Part shown: piece by piece, positions 47,068-60,010 of the stretch
Numbering within the stretch: the stretch's first letter is position 1
Layout: every line of letters starts with the position of its first letter
From: Liolophura sinensis
Lineage: Eukaryota > Mollusca > Polyplacophora > Chitonida > Chitonidae
Length of the DNA: 64,000 bases
Assembly: GCF_032854445.1 (NCBI RefSeq)
Contig: NC_088295.1
Span: 86,263,836-86,327,835 of the forward strand
Reading direction: 5' to 3'
Translations under genes and position numbers: made by a program
The notes under the pieces: generated by a model
Databases searched by the model: none
Told to the model about the DNA's origin: nothing
The model's input: only the letters and a program-made list of their open reading frames with translations

Positions 47068-47272
47068 GTGTATTTATGTATTTGGTTGTGACTGAAATCT
47101 GCACTGAAGAATACTTCATTTAGTCGAAGGCGGGTGATATCACGCAGAGACTGGAGAAAACCACAGCCCTAGGCCAGCTACACATACCATACAAACCTCC
47201 TGACGTCAAGCCTTAGCAAAGCCAGCGAGGGCTAGGTTCGAACTCGCCTCTTTGTCGGCTAGTGGTCTATGG
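47068..47272 (-). mobile_element. SINE, minus orientation, diverged family A-like
   Basis: It abuts the family B copy in opposite orientation. The left end has a complemented AAATAAAT-type tail (TGTATTTATGTATTTGGTTG) and AGAATACTTCATTTAGTCGA. The right end has GCTAGGTTCGAACTCGCC, the complement of a B box. Confidence 0.7.
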
Positions 47273-48184
47273 ATAACATGTATAGATCAACACTACAAAG
47301 ACAACTGTAAACATCAGTGTTATTTTTGCATGTATCAATAGACCAAATCAAACACGTTCCACTTGAAGACGAATTTAACATAGTGAGGTCATGCTGATTT
47401 GTCATACTAATTTGTAGCGGTGAAAAATAGTGTTAATGGCGTTTACGTACATATATATTTGTATCTTGTCGCCTGCAAATTAAGATTTCTGGACATGACT
47501 TAATTGTACCTCGCGTTCATGGTTTTTTTTTTTTAGATAGAAAAGCAACACCAGTATAGCACAACACACTATATATAAGAGGTGCATATTTTCCTTTATA
47601 CCATTTTGACAGTTCTTCTTTCAGAGATATACACGTGAGGAAACACAGCCTTTGCATACATGCATTTATGTTATGCAGTCGGAAATAGCTGAATCTTGAC
47701 GCATATCGTCTAATTTAGCAGTCGCTTAATTTTTCTCAGAGGTCGTGTATTTGTATTGTGAACACTTAAAAATCGACATATTGCAGACGGTATTGCAGAT
47801 GTTATACAGGCCAATGTACAGACCTGTATGTTGTGGAAAAGTTTTACATTTAGCTATCAGAATTGTTTTTTCTTCTCTAGGCTCCAGCCACGATGTAGCT
47901 TCTCGTATTTTTACAGCATCTTTAGGTGGGCTAGCCATCTGTGTATGACGTCAGACGGTTAATCGATATGGCCTTTTTCTGGCCTGTAGCATTGACCCGC
48001 TTTACACATACCCTAAATACACACTGACCCAGAACAGCTAACCCAGAAGATTCGATCATGCCACGTGCAGTAGCCAGCGGTTTGTTGGCGGCACATAAAG
48101 ACAGATACACTAATATTACATCCGTCATGACTTTCTAGATTTTTTGGCACAACGACTATGGTTTAAGAAGTTCCCGGTTTTCAT

Positions 48185-48199
48185 GGGGGGGGGGGGGGG
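48185..48199. repeat. 15-base G homopolymer
   Basis: Unbroken G run in the probable first intron of the decarboxylase gene. The length may be uncertain in the assembly. Confidence 0.9.
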
Positions 48200-48634
48200 T
48201 ATTTATATTAGTCGTGCACAAGTGAATGCTAGAGTGTGTATATATCGCTTGCAATTGTGACAGCCGAAAAAAACATAACAAAAACATTAGGATAATGGTT
48301 GTCAATCCTTGACTGTGTCCTGATTGGTTTTCTTTATACACGTATATTTCCTTAGTTCTTAAGTGGTTTGCGTTGAAATTTTTTTAGGAAATTGGTCTTG
48401 CGATAATTTATCTGGAACGTCCGCCATGGTTTGATGATTGGTACACGAAATGTGGGACAAATCTGTGTCTATTTTGTCATATATACGTAAAAAATGTTGG
48501 GAATTTACACCAGAACATTCTTATAGACTGACTCACGTCATGGTTTGATATTTGTCCTACATATACCTACATAAGTCCCTGAGATGACTATGTATGCTTT
48601 CTTCTCCATTCTATGGTTGGATATCAGACAGAAT

Positions 48635-51600
48635 ATGGACAAAAACATGAACGGGTCTATGAATGGACACGCGCTGTCAGGCGCACTCAATGGTGTTCAG
48701 AACATGGGAAATGCAAAAATGCCAAGGCTTCAAGGTAACGGTGTTGATCAGACGATTGTGAATGGTGTAGAAAGGAGTAAGGAAAAAATGTTGAAGATGA
48801 AAAAAGCTATGAATGGAATGGAAAACCAGACCCTGTTGAAATGTCAGAATGGACTCGCAAATGGCTGCGCGATGCGTTCTGGAGTACCAGCCGATGGAAG
48901 TGGAAGAGACTTGACTTTCCTGAAACATCTGACAGAGGTCATCATGAGTGACGCCCTGGATAAAGCTCTAAGACCCGAAAGGTACGCTACATTGTATATG
49001 TTTGTGTGATATGTTCCTTCGGATACAACGAAAGCCCATAATTTTCATATGGTTCTGCAACCAATTTTTTTAACTTAAATCAGCATTTTGACAAGATGAT
49101 TAGCTGACGGCTGAAACGTTATAACTCGTTAAATCATTGAGAATCACAATGCAAAGCTTTGCATATTGGATGCAATGATGTGTTAGATGGATTAACATTT
49201 GACTAGGAAATCATTTGGTGTAAAATGCGTTATCCTTGTATAGACTCTGCAGAACAGTGGACTATGTATCTGTAGATATGTATACTAATGCGGATTAATT
49301 CAATCCGTCATTCCAGCAAAGTGGTTGAGTTTCGGCACCCCAAGGAGCTGGAATCGCTTGTGGATTTGAGACTGGAAGACAAGCCAGTTGGAGACGTACA
49401 GTTGCTGGACATGTGTCGAAAAGTGATCAAATACAGCGTCAAGAGTGGTATGTCCATTTGTTAACCCGGGAACAACCAACGGCCTCATGGACTATTTTCA
49501 CAACCATTCCCTGCTAATTTCTATAGAATATAATGCCTCTAAGGCACTGACAGACTCCTGGATAAACCGATTGTAAATGTAAAACCGATGACAGAACGTC
49601 TGGGAACAGCAGATGTTCACTTTTGGGGCTTTTGATGTACAGAAAGATGTGTGCAGTAAAGAAAGTAAATTGGTGGTTTCTTAGGCAATCGAGTTTGTGA
49701 GAATTTGTAACTCTGAGCTATGATTAGATTTACTGAGGCTTCGTTCGTCTGCTTCATTTTCTAAACAGATTTTGGTGATTCATAAGAGCTTTGTTCCTGA
49801 AAAATTTGATTGTATATGAACATGACATCCTTCGCCTAGATGAAGAATTCGTAAGAACCGCGTAAAATGCCATTGAAACAGTGAAATGATTGTTGGACAA
49901 ATTGGACAAGTTAACAAAATGTTCTCCGATGTCCATAACAGCATGCCCTAATATATGCCTTTACATCTGATAACAGGTCACCAGAATTTTTACAACCAGT
50001 TGTTCGGAGGATTCAACATGTATGGCTTAGGTGGAGCTTGGTTAACAGAGGCGCTCAACACCAGTCAGTAAGTGTTTCTGCTCCTCTTACGCAGAGTGAT
50101 TGCGGCGTTGCAGTCGCAGCTTAAGTACTGTACCAGTATATATAACCATCGATAACTAATACAATAATTACATGTATTTTGAACAGGCATAGAACTATAT
50201 ATACACTATTGCCGGGTAGAATCGGGAACCCTGCCTGCCTGAAGTAATTCTGGTCAAAGTTGTGTAGTATGTTGGTCATTTCATCTTTCGGTAGCATAGT
50301 GTTGACTCACTCACTCTAAGTTTCCATTACTCTGGAAGAGGCACTTCATTGCGCATGTCTGACGTTTATGACCAAATGTCCATATTCCGTTTGCACAGGT
50401 ACACTTTTGAAGTGGCACCTTTGTTTACGCTGATGGAGAAAGAAGTGTTTAAAACCATGAGGTCGCTAATCGGATTTAACGAAGGAGATGGTATATTTTG
50501 TCCAGGTGAGTACGTCGCAGAGTAGGAGGATAAGCTGGAGTGTGGATCATGTATATCGATGTTTTGGCTTTGGTCAACAACGATGGCAGATTATAATGGA
50601 CTGTTTATGATGTTATACAGGCAAAAGTTATTTTCATTTTTTCTGAGATAACAAATTCCTTTTGAGAAATGTTTTTTTTATATAAGTTAGTTCATCTGGC
50701 GTTATCTACTGCCCTGGAAAGTTCAGAAGTTTGAGTTTCTGTAAATCGTCAGTTGAGTATGTAAGTAGAAATATAACACAATATCTACTCTGTCCACAGG
50801 GGGTTCCATCTCTAACATGTACGCCATCAGTTTGGCCAGATTCAAGAAGTTTCCAGAAGTTAAGACAAAGGGCATGCATGGAATCCCACCCGTCTGCATT
50901 CTTACATCAGAGCAGGTAAAGAATCGTTGACAGGCTCTTGATAAATTTGACTTGGCTTTGACATAGTTTCTTCCTCAACATAATACTTATATTGGTACAT
51001 ATTTGCAATATTTATACTTGGCACCCACATCTTTTTTGACGGCATTACTTTGAACTTTAATAAACTATTTATATATTCATCCATAAAAACATTTCTGACA
51101 CTGCAATTACTAGTAGTTATGTTTTAGAAGGTCAGTTATTGTCGGTTAAGAAGTTCTTGAGGCGTTACCAAATACATTAAGTTTTAAATGTATTTATTTT
51201 CAACTTTTTATGTCCGATTTTGTCTTGCTTTTATTGTGCTGTCCTCCCGAAGTGTATGCTCAGAGGCTTTACAAGATACTATGTATTTACCTCGGGTTTC
51301 AGAGTCATTACTCTTTGAAGAAAGGCGCAGCGTTCCTGGGTATTGGACTGGATAACGTGATGACTGTCAAGTGTGATGACCGAGGCAAGATGATGCCAGC
51401 AGAACTCAGGAAGACGATAGATAATGTCATCTCACAGGTACGACGTCTTGTGGCTTGTAGCTTGTGTCTGTGATCTTATAAATACGGGCTCCATGGCAAT
51501 TTAAGAGTCTCTGATGTGCCTTGTGTTGAGCAAAATATTTTATTTCATGCGTGAATACTTTCTGTTCACACTGTTGTAAAAAAAAAAGATGGTTGTATTG

Positions 51601-54600
51601 TACATTTGTACCCTTTATCCAGAGAAAGGCATGGGTGTTTTTGGCACGAAAGTGGGAATATTCTCCATGTCTTTATTGCTCATGCTGCTCCTGGGGTTAC
51701 CTGATCACCATCAAGCATTACACAGGCATAGTTCTTAAGGACGGTTGATGTAAAAACCGGACAGACACCTATTTATACTCCTATGCGTTGCTTTGTCTTT
51801 GGACATTTAATTGTACCTTTATATATTAACGGCTCCATTTTAGGGGCTGATAGAAGTGTTGCTTTGGAGGAGAGTCTTTAAACTTTAGGTAATATATGGT
51901 TTAGAAGTTGCTTGCTACTATTGCTATTACTATATTTGATGATGTTGTAGGGGTTTACACCAGTTATGGTGAACGCTACTGCAGGAACAACTGTTCTGGG
52001 AGCTTACGACCCCATTGAGGAGATCAGTGGTATCTGCCAACAGTATGGCATATGGCTGCACGTGGATGGTGCGTGGGGCGGAAGTGTTCTGTTGTCAAGG
52101 AAGCACAGGAACGTGATGGCTGGAGTGCACAAGTAAGTATATAAAAGAGCAGGGGGGCGGGTGGGTATGTGTTGAGGTACAGTTACATGCAACAAAAAAG
52201 TCGTTGTCTTACCGCTATTTGATATTTGTGAATTATATTTCACTTCTTGCCTGCTCGAATATTTAACTTAAAATGCCGGGGCCAGGTTTGACGGTAGAGG
52301 AAATCGATTTTAAAACTAACTTTTTTGTTATTCCCAGGGCTGACTCAATGACATGGAATCCTCATAAAATGATGGGAGCTCCTCTTCAGTGCTCTGCGTT
52401 CCTCACCAAACACAAGGTAAGTCTCCTGGCCTCTGTACACTTCTTTGGTGAAAACTATATGAAAGTGTTTGGTGACAGTGGTTTTGGCAAAACTATACGA
52501 CTTGTTACTCTGAAGTATTTTTGTTACAAGAAGTATAAATGTTGACATTCATTATTATTGCTGTCGAACGAAAAAACCTGTTGAACGTTCATCTTGACTA
52601 ATCCACGGGAATCCGGTTTAGGGTATTCGTGAACGTTATAGACTTAATTATACTATATGGAAAGCCAACTAGACCATCGCTTGCAAGAGGGTACAATATA
52701 GGCTTCAACAAAACCAGACTGTTTATACTTTTAAAATTCCTTCCTTCTTTGGGCTTTGCGATCAGACATCACGACAGTTTATGCTACTAGACGCAAACAA
52801 TTATGCCAAACTGATTGAACAAATATGTATTTGATTTCAGGACCTATTGGATCGATGTCACAGCGCCAAAGCGACGTATCTCTTCCAACAGGATAAATTT
52901 TACGATGTGAGTTACGACACGGGAGACAAATCTGTTCAGTGTGGTCGCAAGGTTGACGTCCTCAAGCTGTGGCTCTTGTGGAAGGCAAAAGGCAACACAA
53001 GATTCGAGGAAGATATCAACAATGTGTTCGACTGTGCGAGGTAATGAAAATAGTCCTGTTAATGAAGCCATCTTTATATACCGAAAATCTTTGGTGAACA
53101 GGGTACCTTTTGATTGCAAACCTTACCACGTAAATAGTTTTTTTTACTGTAAACAGAAAAACAACAGTTATGGTCGATAACCCAAATAAACCAGATTCCT
53201 TGAGATTTTCACTTTCCAGTCCTCTAGGCAATGTGTGAAGATCAAATTTTATCCATAGATGATGTCATCTGTAAAATGTAAACTTACACAGTCGCGTCTT
53301 AGCGATATTAATTTAAAAAATTAAACCATTCAACGGCAAATATAATCGCATGGAGCTACACTTTGCTTTTGTTTCCTCCTTTACCCGTCTCAGCTAAATT
53401 TTGATTTGGATAAAATAAAATTCAAGGTCGTTTAGATACAGTACAATTTAGACAGTATGAATGGAATGTGTTCATTGCAGTGTCTCTTATATTTTTCAGG
53501 TACTTAACCGATCGAATTGCGACGAGGCCAGGATTTAAGCTAGTTTTAGCTGAGGTAACTTAGGCCACACAGGCCGTCAAAGCAGTAAAGGTTTTGTTCC
53601 AAGGTTTCGTTCCAGAAAACCACAGCACAGCGAAAACGGTAGGTAAACAGTTACACAGACGCTGTACGCAGACGCAGAGGCTAGTTCCGGTTTGGCGAGG
53701 TGTGAGGCCAGTGGTAGCTGTGGTGCGCGGGAGACCTGCTCCGCGGGGTGTGAAGTGGTCCAGCATAGACGGGTACACGAACGGAGTAGTTCACTTGAGG
53801 GACTTAGTTGTCGCTGTATATTGCAGTTGTTGATTTTGTTGTTGCTGTTGTTGTTTATGACTGTGAACATTATTCAAAATAAGATGGCATTACTGTTCGG
53901 CTTTTCTTGTAACGGCGTGGGTTTTGGTGTTTGGAATGTTTGTAGTATATATGTGAGATCATGAAGTTACAAAGAGGTGAGACGGAAGATGACCGAATCT
54001 CCTGCTGGCGAGGGACCATCGGGTTCAGTGGAATTTGCACCTTTAACAAGGCCTTGTATTTGATCAGGGGCAATTTTCGTTTCAGTACCTTGCATGAATG
54101 AAGTTTGACGATTTGCGAAGTGGATAGCTTTAATGGCGGCAGTGTCACTCTTCGTGCACTTTATCGTTGCTTGCTTGTCACATGATATCACCTGGATCCT
54201 GCTTCGGTGGAAGCTTTGTTCATTCCAGGTTTAGTTTACACGTAGTTCCTTGCATTAGGTGTATTAAGTGTGCATGTAACTTAATCGAACTTAATGAGTA
54301 GTGCTATGAACACATCTGTGATGATCTACTGCTCAGTGCACCTTTCCGTTAAAATATAGATGTGAATTAAGATCCTTGTTAAAGTATATAGAAATTAAGA
54401 AATTTTACTTGTTTAAATTGTTCTTGGTATCATCCAAACGTAATGTATCTATTTTATTTTCTAAAGAATCATCAAAGAAATTCGCTTTTAGGATCAAGGA
54501 TTAACTTTACATCAGTACTAACTGCTCACTGGTTTGTTGCCATAAGTCCGCAACCAGTACGGAAGGAGATTATGGCTAGATTTACCCCTCATGGGTCAGT

Positions 54601-55715
54601 CCGTTACGCATGAGTTTTCCGGACTCTTTTCAAAACGGCTCGTATTTAAATGAAACTTAATACATGGCCTTACCATGATGACGTACATATTAAGTTTAAG
54701 TTTTGTGCGGTTTCGTTCATTTTGGGCGCTTTCTTCCTTTTTATGGACTTCGATGATTTTTCGGAGACTTCAATACAATTCATCATATTAAATTATATTA
54801 ATATTAAAACTTGGTACATTGTTCCTCCAAGACAAGGCACAGATCAAATTTCAAATTCGGGCAGAATCGTCCCAGTTTGACAACATTTTGACCGTTTTTG
54901 TCCTGTTTTGGACAGTTTTCAGGACTTGAAAATGATAAGTTATTCTTAAAAAGAAACTTGGTAAATGGCTGTACGAAGACAAGTTTCAGATGGAGATCGA
55001 GTATTAGACCGTTTCGCCCAATTTCTCCCAAATTCTAACCATTTTGTTATGTTGTGAACTTTCACAAAGCTATTATTCTGACCGTTCAAACCGGTACGGG
55101 GCAGGTATTGCTTTCGCAATACTTCCAGAATGCTTGCTACTTATATGTGTGTGTGTGGTGTTTTTTCTTTCTGCTTTTTACCTTGGCTTCTTTTTTGGCT
55201 GCACCGTGTTATTTAGTGAAACAGCGTGGTAATAATATTTCGTTATGCTCCGGATTGCAGCCCGAATGCGCCAATGTGTGTTTTTGGTACATTCCACCCA
55301 GGCTACGGAATCAGCCAGAAACTACAGAATGGTGGGCCGAAATTGGAAAGGTAGGCAATGTTTTAAATCTTCTAATGTCAGTTTGGAGATTAAAAATAGA
55401 GGCATACCTGTTGGTTAACGAACAAATTACGCTTAGTTTGAAAGTTTTTGACGACAACAAGTATCTTAATTTGCGCGTACCAAATTGATTAGTCTTAACT
55501 TTAGTTTTGTTAAATATTTGATGTTTCTTGTTTCTGGCTAGGTGGCACCTGAAATTAAGAAGAGGATGATGAAGGAAGGGACAGTTCTCGTGGGCTACCA
55601 GCCCCTCGAACACAGGGTCAACTTCTTCAGGATGGTTATTGCCAATTTACAGACGACTAGGGAAAACATGGACTTCTTCATCAGCGAAGTGGAAAGGCTG
55701 GGCAACGATCTGTGA
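48635..55715 (+). CDS. CSAD-like: CSAD/GADL1-type PLP-dependent acidic amino-acid decarboxylase
   Basis: Complete 568-residue group II decarboxylase, related to cysteine sulfinate, aspartate and glutamate decarboxylases (taurine, beta-alanine or GABA synthesis). Exons: 48635-48981, 49317-49447, 49977-50067, 50399-50505, 50800-50915, 51303-51437, 51951-52132, 52338-52416, 52841-53040, 53500-53554, 55261-55350 and 55542-55715, all GT-AG with closing phases. The PLP lysine is K380 in [18 protein letters not shown]; the PLP-contacting Asp is D348. [27 protein letters not shown] and NQLF (F169) resemble CSAD/GADL1 more than GAD, which has Ser after NQL. The first ~85 residues are Asn/Gly/Met-rich and unlike known domains. 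HVDGAWGG differs from the usual HVDAAWGG. The start uses the first ATG after a good acceptor. Substrate cannot be fixed from sequence. Confidence 0.92.
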
Positions 55716-56890
55716 AACACAGCTGCATGTCTGTAACATTTTCACGTCACCGACTTTTGACATTTGGTGTATACCTTTGACAGATCTATGGCCTCTTACA
55801 GCTCCCTATACCCATCAAGACAGGGAACATTCGGTCATGTTCAATCAGTCTGTTTATTTAATAGCTCCATTGTACATGGGATCACACGTATGTAAGGTGT
55901 CTTACATTAATGTGCTGCTGCTGCAGGTGTAGCTTTTATCTTAACAATAATTTGTTATTTGGCTAAGCCAGGATTTTGTTAACAATCTTGTGTAGTGTAG
56001 TCGGATGCTGAATCACAGCTGTCCCTTTCTTCCCTGCAGGTTGTGTAAGATCTATCTTCCCTGCAGGTTGTGTAGGATCTATCTTCCCTGCAGGTTGTGT
56101 AGGATCTATCCTCCCTGAAGGTTAACTGATATCCCATCCCCTCTTTCTTATACGTTGAGTGAGATCTTTTCTTCCCTACAGGTTGCGAGAGCAAGTCTCT
56201 CTTAATCTCTTAACAGGTTGAGGAATATTCTTTTTCTTCCCAACAGTAGGAGAGATATCTTTTTCCTTCCCAACAGCTTAAGGGTTAATCTTTTCCCCTC
56301 ATGCTGAAGGCCTCAGTTTGAAATATTTGCTAGAACCAATTGGGAGGTTAACGATACCTTTTAATAACACACTAGAATTGTGTCAGTATCTGGTCACGCG
56401 CAACATTCATCACTCTTTGTTTGAAAAAGTGTTGTTTTTTTTTATTATGATAAATATTTTGTTGTTTTTATATATTATATATTTATGACCCGATGTCTGT
56501 AGATTAATGCTGTACAATGAAAATATCGTTTAATGTGTACATTTGTGTGCTGTTCGAATATAGACTGAAATTACAGTGTCGTATCCTGCTTCTTGGGAGC
56601 TTTATGCTTCAGTGTACGAAGCGAATCTCAGTTCACATCGTGTATTTGGCCTAGCTGGGCTGGGTCACTTAACGTTTGTCATCTGTATAGGGATATATAA
56701 GACAAGGTATCATGGTTTACGAGCAGCTGCTAGTGTGTCCTCTTTTCCCAATGCTACCAAGCGCATGAGTAATTTTCTTCCAATTGCCTTTTACAACAGG
56801 CTAGCTTTTGAAATTATGTTTTGTGCATAAGTCACCGTTTGTTACTTATTTTATGTAGTGTACAAATAAAATAAAATATTTCACGTACGT
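55716..56890 (+). terminator. decarboxylase 3' UTR with poly(A) signal
   Basis: Noncoding sequence after the TGA at 55713-55715. AATAAA at 56865-56870 with an overlapping second copy is the best cleavage signal, giving a UTR of about 1.15 kb. It contains a 27-base tandem repeat. Confidence 0.6.
56029..56200. repeat. 27-bp tandem repeat in a 3' UTR
   Basis: Units of CTTCCCTGCAGGTTGTGTAG plus GATCTAT start at 56029, 56056 and 56083. A variant unit follows at 56110, with decayed copies to about 56200. It lies within the probable 3' UTR of the decarboxylase gene. Confidence 0.9.
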
Positions 56891-57077
56891 TAGTGCTCTG
56901 TTATCATTTATTGGAGCATAACTGTCAAGCAACTGTACAAGCTAGTCGGTTTCTTGCTGGAAATCTGGAGTCCATATGTTTGTTCCAATTTCAGTGTCTT
57001 TTCCAACATAATGTCGCAAAGTGACAACTGTGTGCCCTTGTAGTAAAACGATCTAAGTACTACGTCATATTAATCGC

Positions 57078-57200
57078 AGCATATCAATAAATGGTTTATC
57101 GATATCGATAAATGAATTAGCGATATCGTCAAATATTTATCGATATTGATAAATGTTTATTGATCTCGATAATTTTTTTATCCATATTGATAATTTTCCG
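57078..57200. repeat. short ATCGATA-rich repeat
   Basis: About six imperfect units of roughly 20 bases built on TTTATCGATATCGATAAATG, largely self-complementary. AT-rich intergenic sequence. Confidence 0.75.
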
Positions 57201-59505
57201 TTAAATGTTAATTTGGCCCTCTGGACACTTGAACCAAAGACACTTGAGATGCAAAGGCCAACCAGTACATGGAATCTCTCCATGCGCACTTATATAGCTG
57301 TCCTGGGTTCGACTACGGTTTTACATCGGGAAAAGGCGGTGGACTCCGGCGGGCTGTCCAGTTTCATCTACTTCAAAACCTAAACGTCGTTGTATAAGTG
57401 AACCGGGAGTAAAATCACAAGAAAGTCAAACCACTGAGCGATTAGAGTAACCTAATGAGCTGCATTTAACGGGAAAAGCTGAAGTCAAAATATTTAGGCA
57501 CCAAAAGAGTTTGTCCTAATCTCTTCAAAGTTGGAGCTAAACTGCCTAAGCAGCAGTTCAAAGGATCTGAGGCTGCTGTGTCAGGTTCGGTGGCCTAATT
57601 GCGGCAGCGCTGGGCTTGGGCTTGTTATTGTACCTGGGGCCGATTCAATCAAGCGATTTTTGATACGCGTCACAATTTCTAAGCTCCGTAGAACACATAG
57701 CGTATGACCTAGAAAGTTGAAGTAGTGACAGCTTTGTTCTAACTTTACATTTCATAGACCTGTCCACTTTCAATACTTAAGACCCAGGAAATAAGGTTTA
57801 AAATTGGATTGACAGTTTTGTGGAAAACGGCTACAGCTGGCCACTGGGATCCTAAGGTTTTACAAATGTCAAGGTATGGGTCATGTTTTGGCTGAGTGCG
57901 CCTCATATAATGTGGTTAAGGTGCAAGGTGGACTACATTTGTCGACCAACTCATGCGAGTCGAAATGTTGAAATTATAACGAGGAACATTCAGCTCCATG
58001 TGCTGGACAGAACTCCAATTTACTTTTTACACTTGTCGACAGCCATATAATGGATGTCCCATGTTAATAACAGGAAGATCATACAATTTCCAAAACAGCG
58101 TTCAACACAAACCACCAATGAACCCAGAAAGTACATAGCAAGAAATTATGATGGAGTCGTATACATCTACGCTGTTGATATCCGGAGACAATAAGCCCCA
58201 CATTTTCTAACACAGGCTCGTATCTGTGCAAATGTGACAACATTTCCTCCGAGGCCATCTTGTGAAAAAGAGGCGGGATAGTTAAATATTTGACATGTGT
58301 TGATCCTGTTTCCTAAAGTTGACGCAGTACAATTCCTTAGAACCGGAAATCGTGATGAACAAAATCGTCACACTCGATGCAATCAAAAGTGCAATTCTAA
58401 ACTAGCTTGGAACACGATTGGGATGCTGATTAAATTTATGGGTCAAAACTATTTCAGAGAACATCAAATCTGTTAATTGCTTCTCCTTACATGAATCCGT
58501 CCAAATTTCTATGTTTTGAATTGAAATGTTTGTCTATGTTTTGTCGAAATATACATTCGTATATTAGCGGCCAACCATAATGGACATTCCGGCTCAATAA
58601 TCTCACGACCAACAGCCAAAAACAACGTTTAACACAAACCACCAATGAGCTAAGAAAGTAGGTAAAATACGACAATAGAACGGATCCATGCAAAGGGAAG
58701 CAGTCAGCAATCTCCAATGATGACAGAAAGATTCAAGGAATATTTCAGGCGAAAGTAAATCAGTGTCCAAACTGTGTACCATGTTAGTTCATAAGTCAAT
58801 CAAAATGTGTGTCTCAGTAGCACTTTCCATTTATCCAACGTGGCCATCTATTATATAAGGCCCCTAAATGTTGCATTAGAAATTGGTCGTGCGGTTATTA
58901 TTGACGTGGAATTATGTTTGACGAAAGATATAAGACAGTTGGCAAATATACAAACGTTCTGGGTTACGTATAGAGGGCTTTGAGTCGCAAGTGTACAGTT
59001 CATTAAAATATATACTGAAACGCAAGAAGAACCTCATTTCTCCATATATACTACACGCTTCATTTTATGCAAGGAATTTTACTGGTGTCATGTCTCTGCC
59101 ATGTGCAGTTTTGCCCATTCCTAATGTTAACCACATTTCATTTTATTTTGTCTAATTCAACCACTTCTTAAAGATACCATCGATAAATGAAAAGATTAGA
59201 TTAGAAAGGATGAGGTTTCGACATCATGATCATGATCAAATCTTTTGATTCGATGCATTCACGCCATTTAAGGTACCGAATGCCTTCTACATGTGGGTAT
59301 GATGGATTGATCGTAACAAATGGGAGAATCCTTATATATTACCAATGGCTAGATGTGAGAGACGTAAGCATGATTGCTAATGCGTTTTCCAGTAAAGAGC
59401 AAGAATAAATTTTAGTATAGTTGCATAACTAGTGGACAGTTTATCGGGGAGAGTTCTGTGCCTTATATATGTATATAAAATTCAAGGAATAAATCACACT
59501 CGTCC
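57201..59505. other. intergenic, with a diverged duplication
   Basis: No gene is recognised. Two diverged direct copies of a ~150-base segment lie at about 58010-58150 and 58540-58690; the best-shared block is AACACAAACCACCAATGA. Confidence 0.55.
58010..58690 (+). repeat. diverged direct duplication, about 150 bases, 515 apart
   Basis: Both copies carry, in order, CCATATAATGGA / CCATAATGGAC, AAAACAGCGTTCAACACAAA / AAAACAACGTTTAACACAAA, CCACCAATGA and AGAAAGTA. The spacing is about 515 bases. It is either an old segmental duplication or two copies of an unknown repeat. Confidence 0.65.
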
Positions 59506-59509
59506 AGTT

Positions 59510-59695
59510 TCACACAAATATAACTATAGTATTACACAGTTATAGCTATAGTATCACACAGATATAACTATAGCATCACACAGATATAACTATAGCATCA
59601 CACGGATATAACTATAACATCACACAGATATAACTATAGCATCACACAGATATAAGTATAGTATCACACAGATATAACTATACATCTGTCTATGT
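59510..59695. repeat. 22-bp minisatellite, about 8 copies
   Basis: Units of TATCACACAGATATAACTAT plus AG at a 22-base period, with few changes (GCATCACAC, CGGATATAAC). Confidence 0.95.
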
Positions 59696-59875
59696 ACCCT
59701 GCACACGTCGCCCGCCTCATCGTGTACTTTTGTCGAAATTAATATGCGCGTATATATGATATGCACTGTGTAACGTGAATAAATTTATTCCAAAGGGGTA
59801 TATACAGGATCGTAACCGTACAGCGATGAAATGATTGTCAGCAGTTGGGAACAGCGAATGATCTACATTGTGCAG

Positions 59876-60010
59876 AAAGGTCTGCAGCAACCTGCGGATG
59901 GTTGTGGGTTTATCTCGTGTTCTGTCCGGTTTCCTCTCGCCATAATACTGGCCGCCATCATATAAGTGAAATATTCTTAAGTGCGACGCAAAACAAATAA
60001 ATAAATAAAT
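59876..60010 (+). mobile_element. SINE family A, 3' part
   Basis: It begins GAAAGGTCTGCAGCAACCTG and ends with CATATAAGTGAAATATTCTT and a GCGACGCAAAACAAATAAAT tail. The head is missing. Confidence 0.8.

Noticed and set aside
54804-55232. ORFs inside the intron before the exon at 55261
   Set aside because: The decarboxylase reads E|PECANVCF directly from 53554 to 55261 in phase, so no extra exon is needed and no motif is seen.
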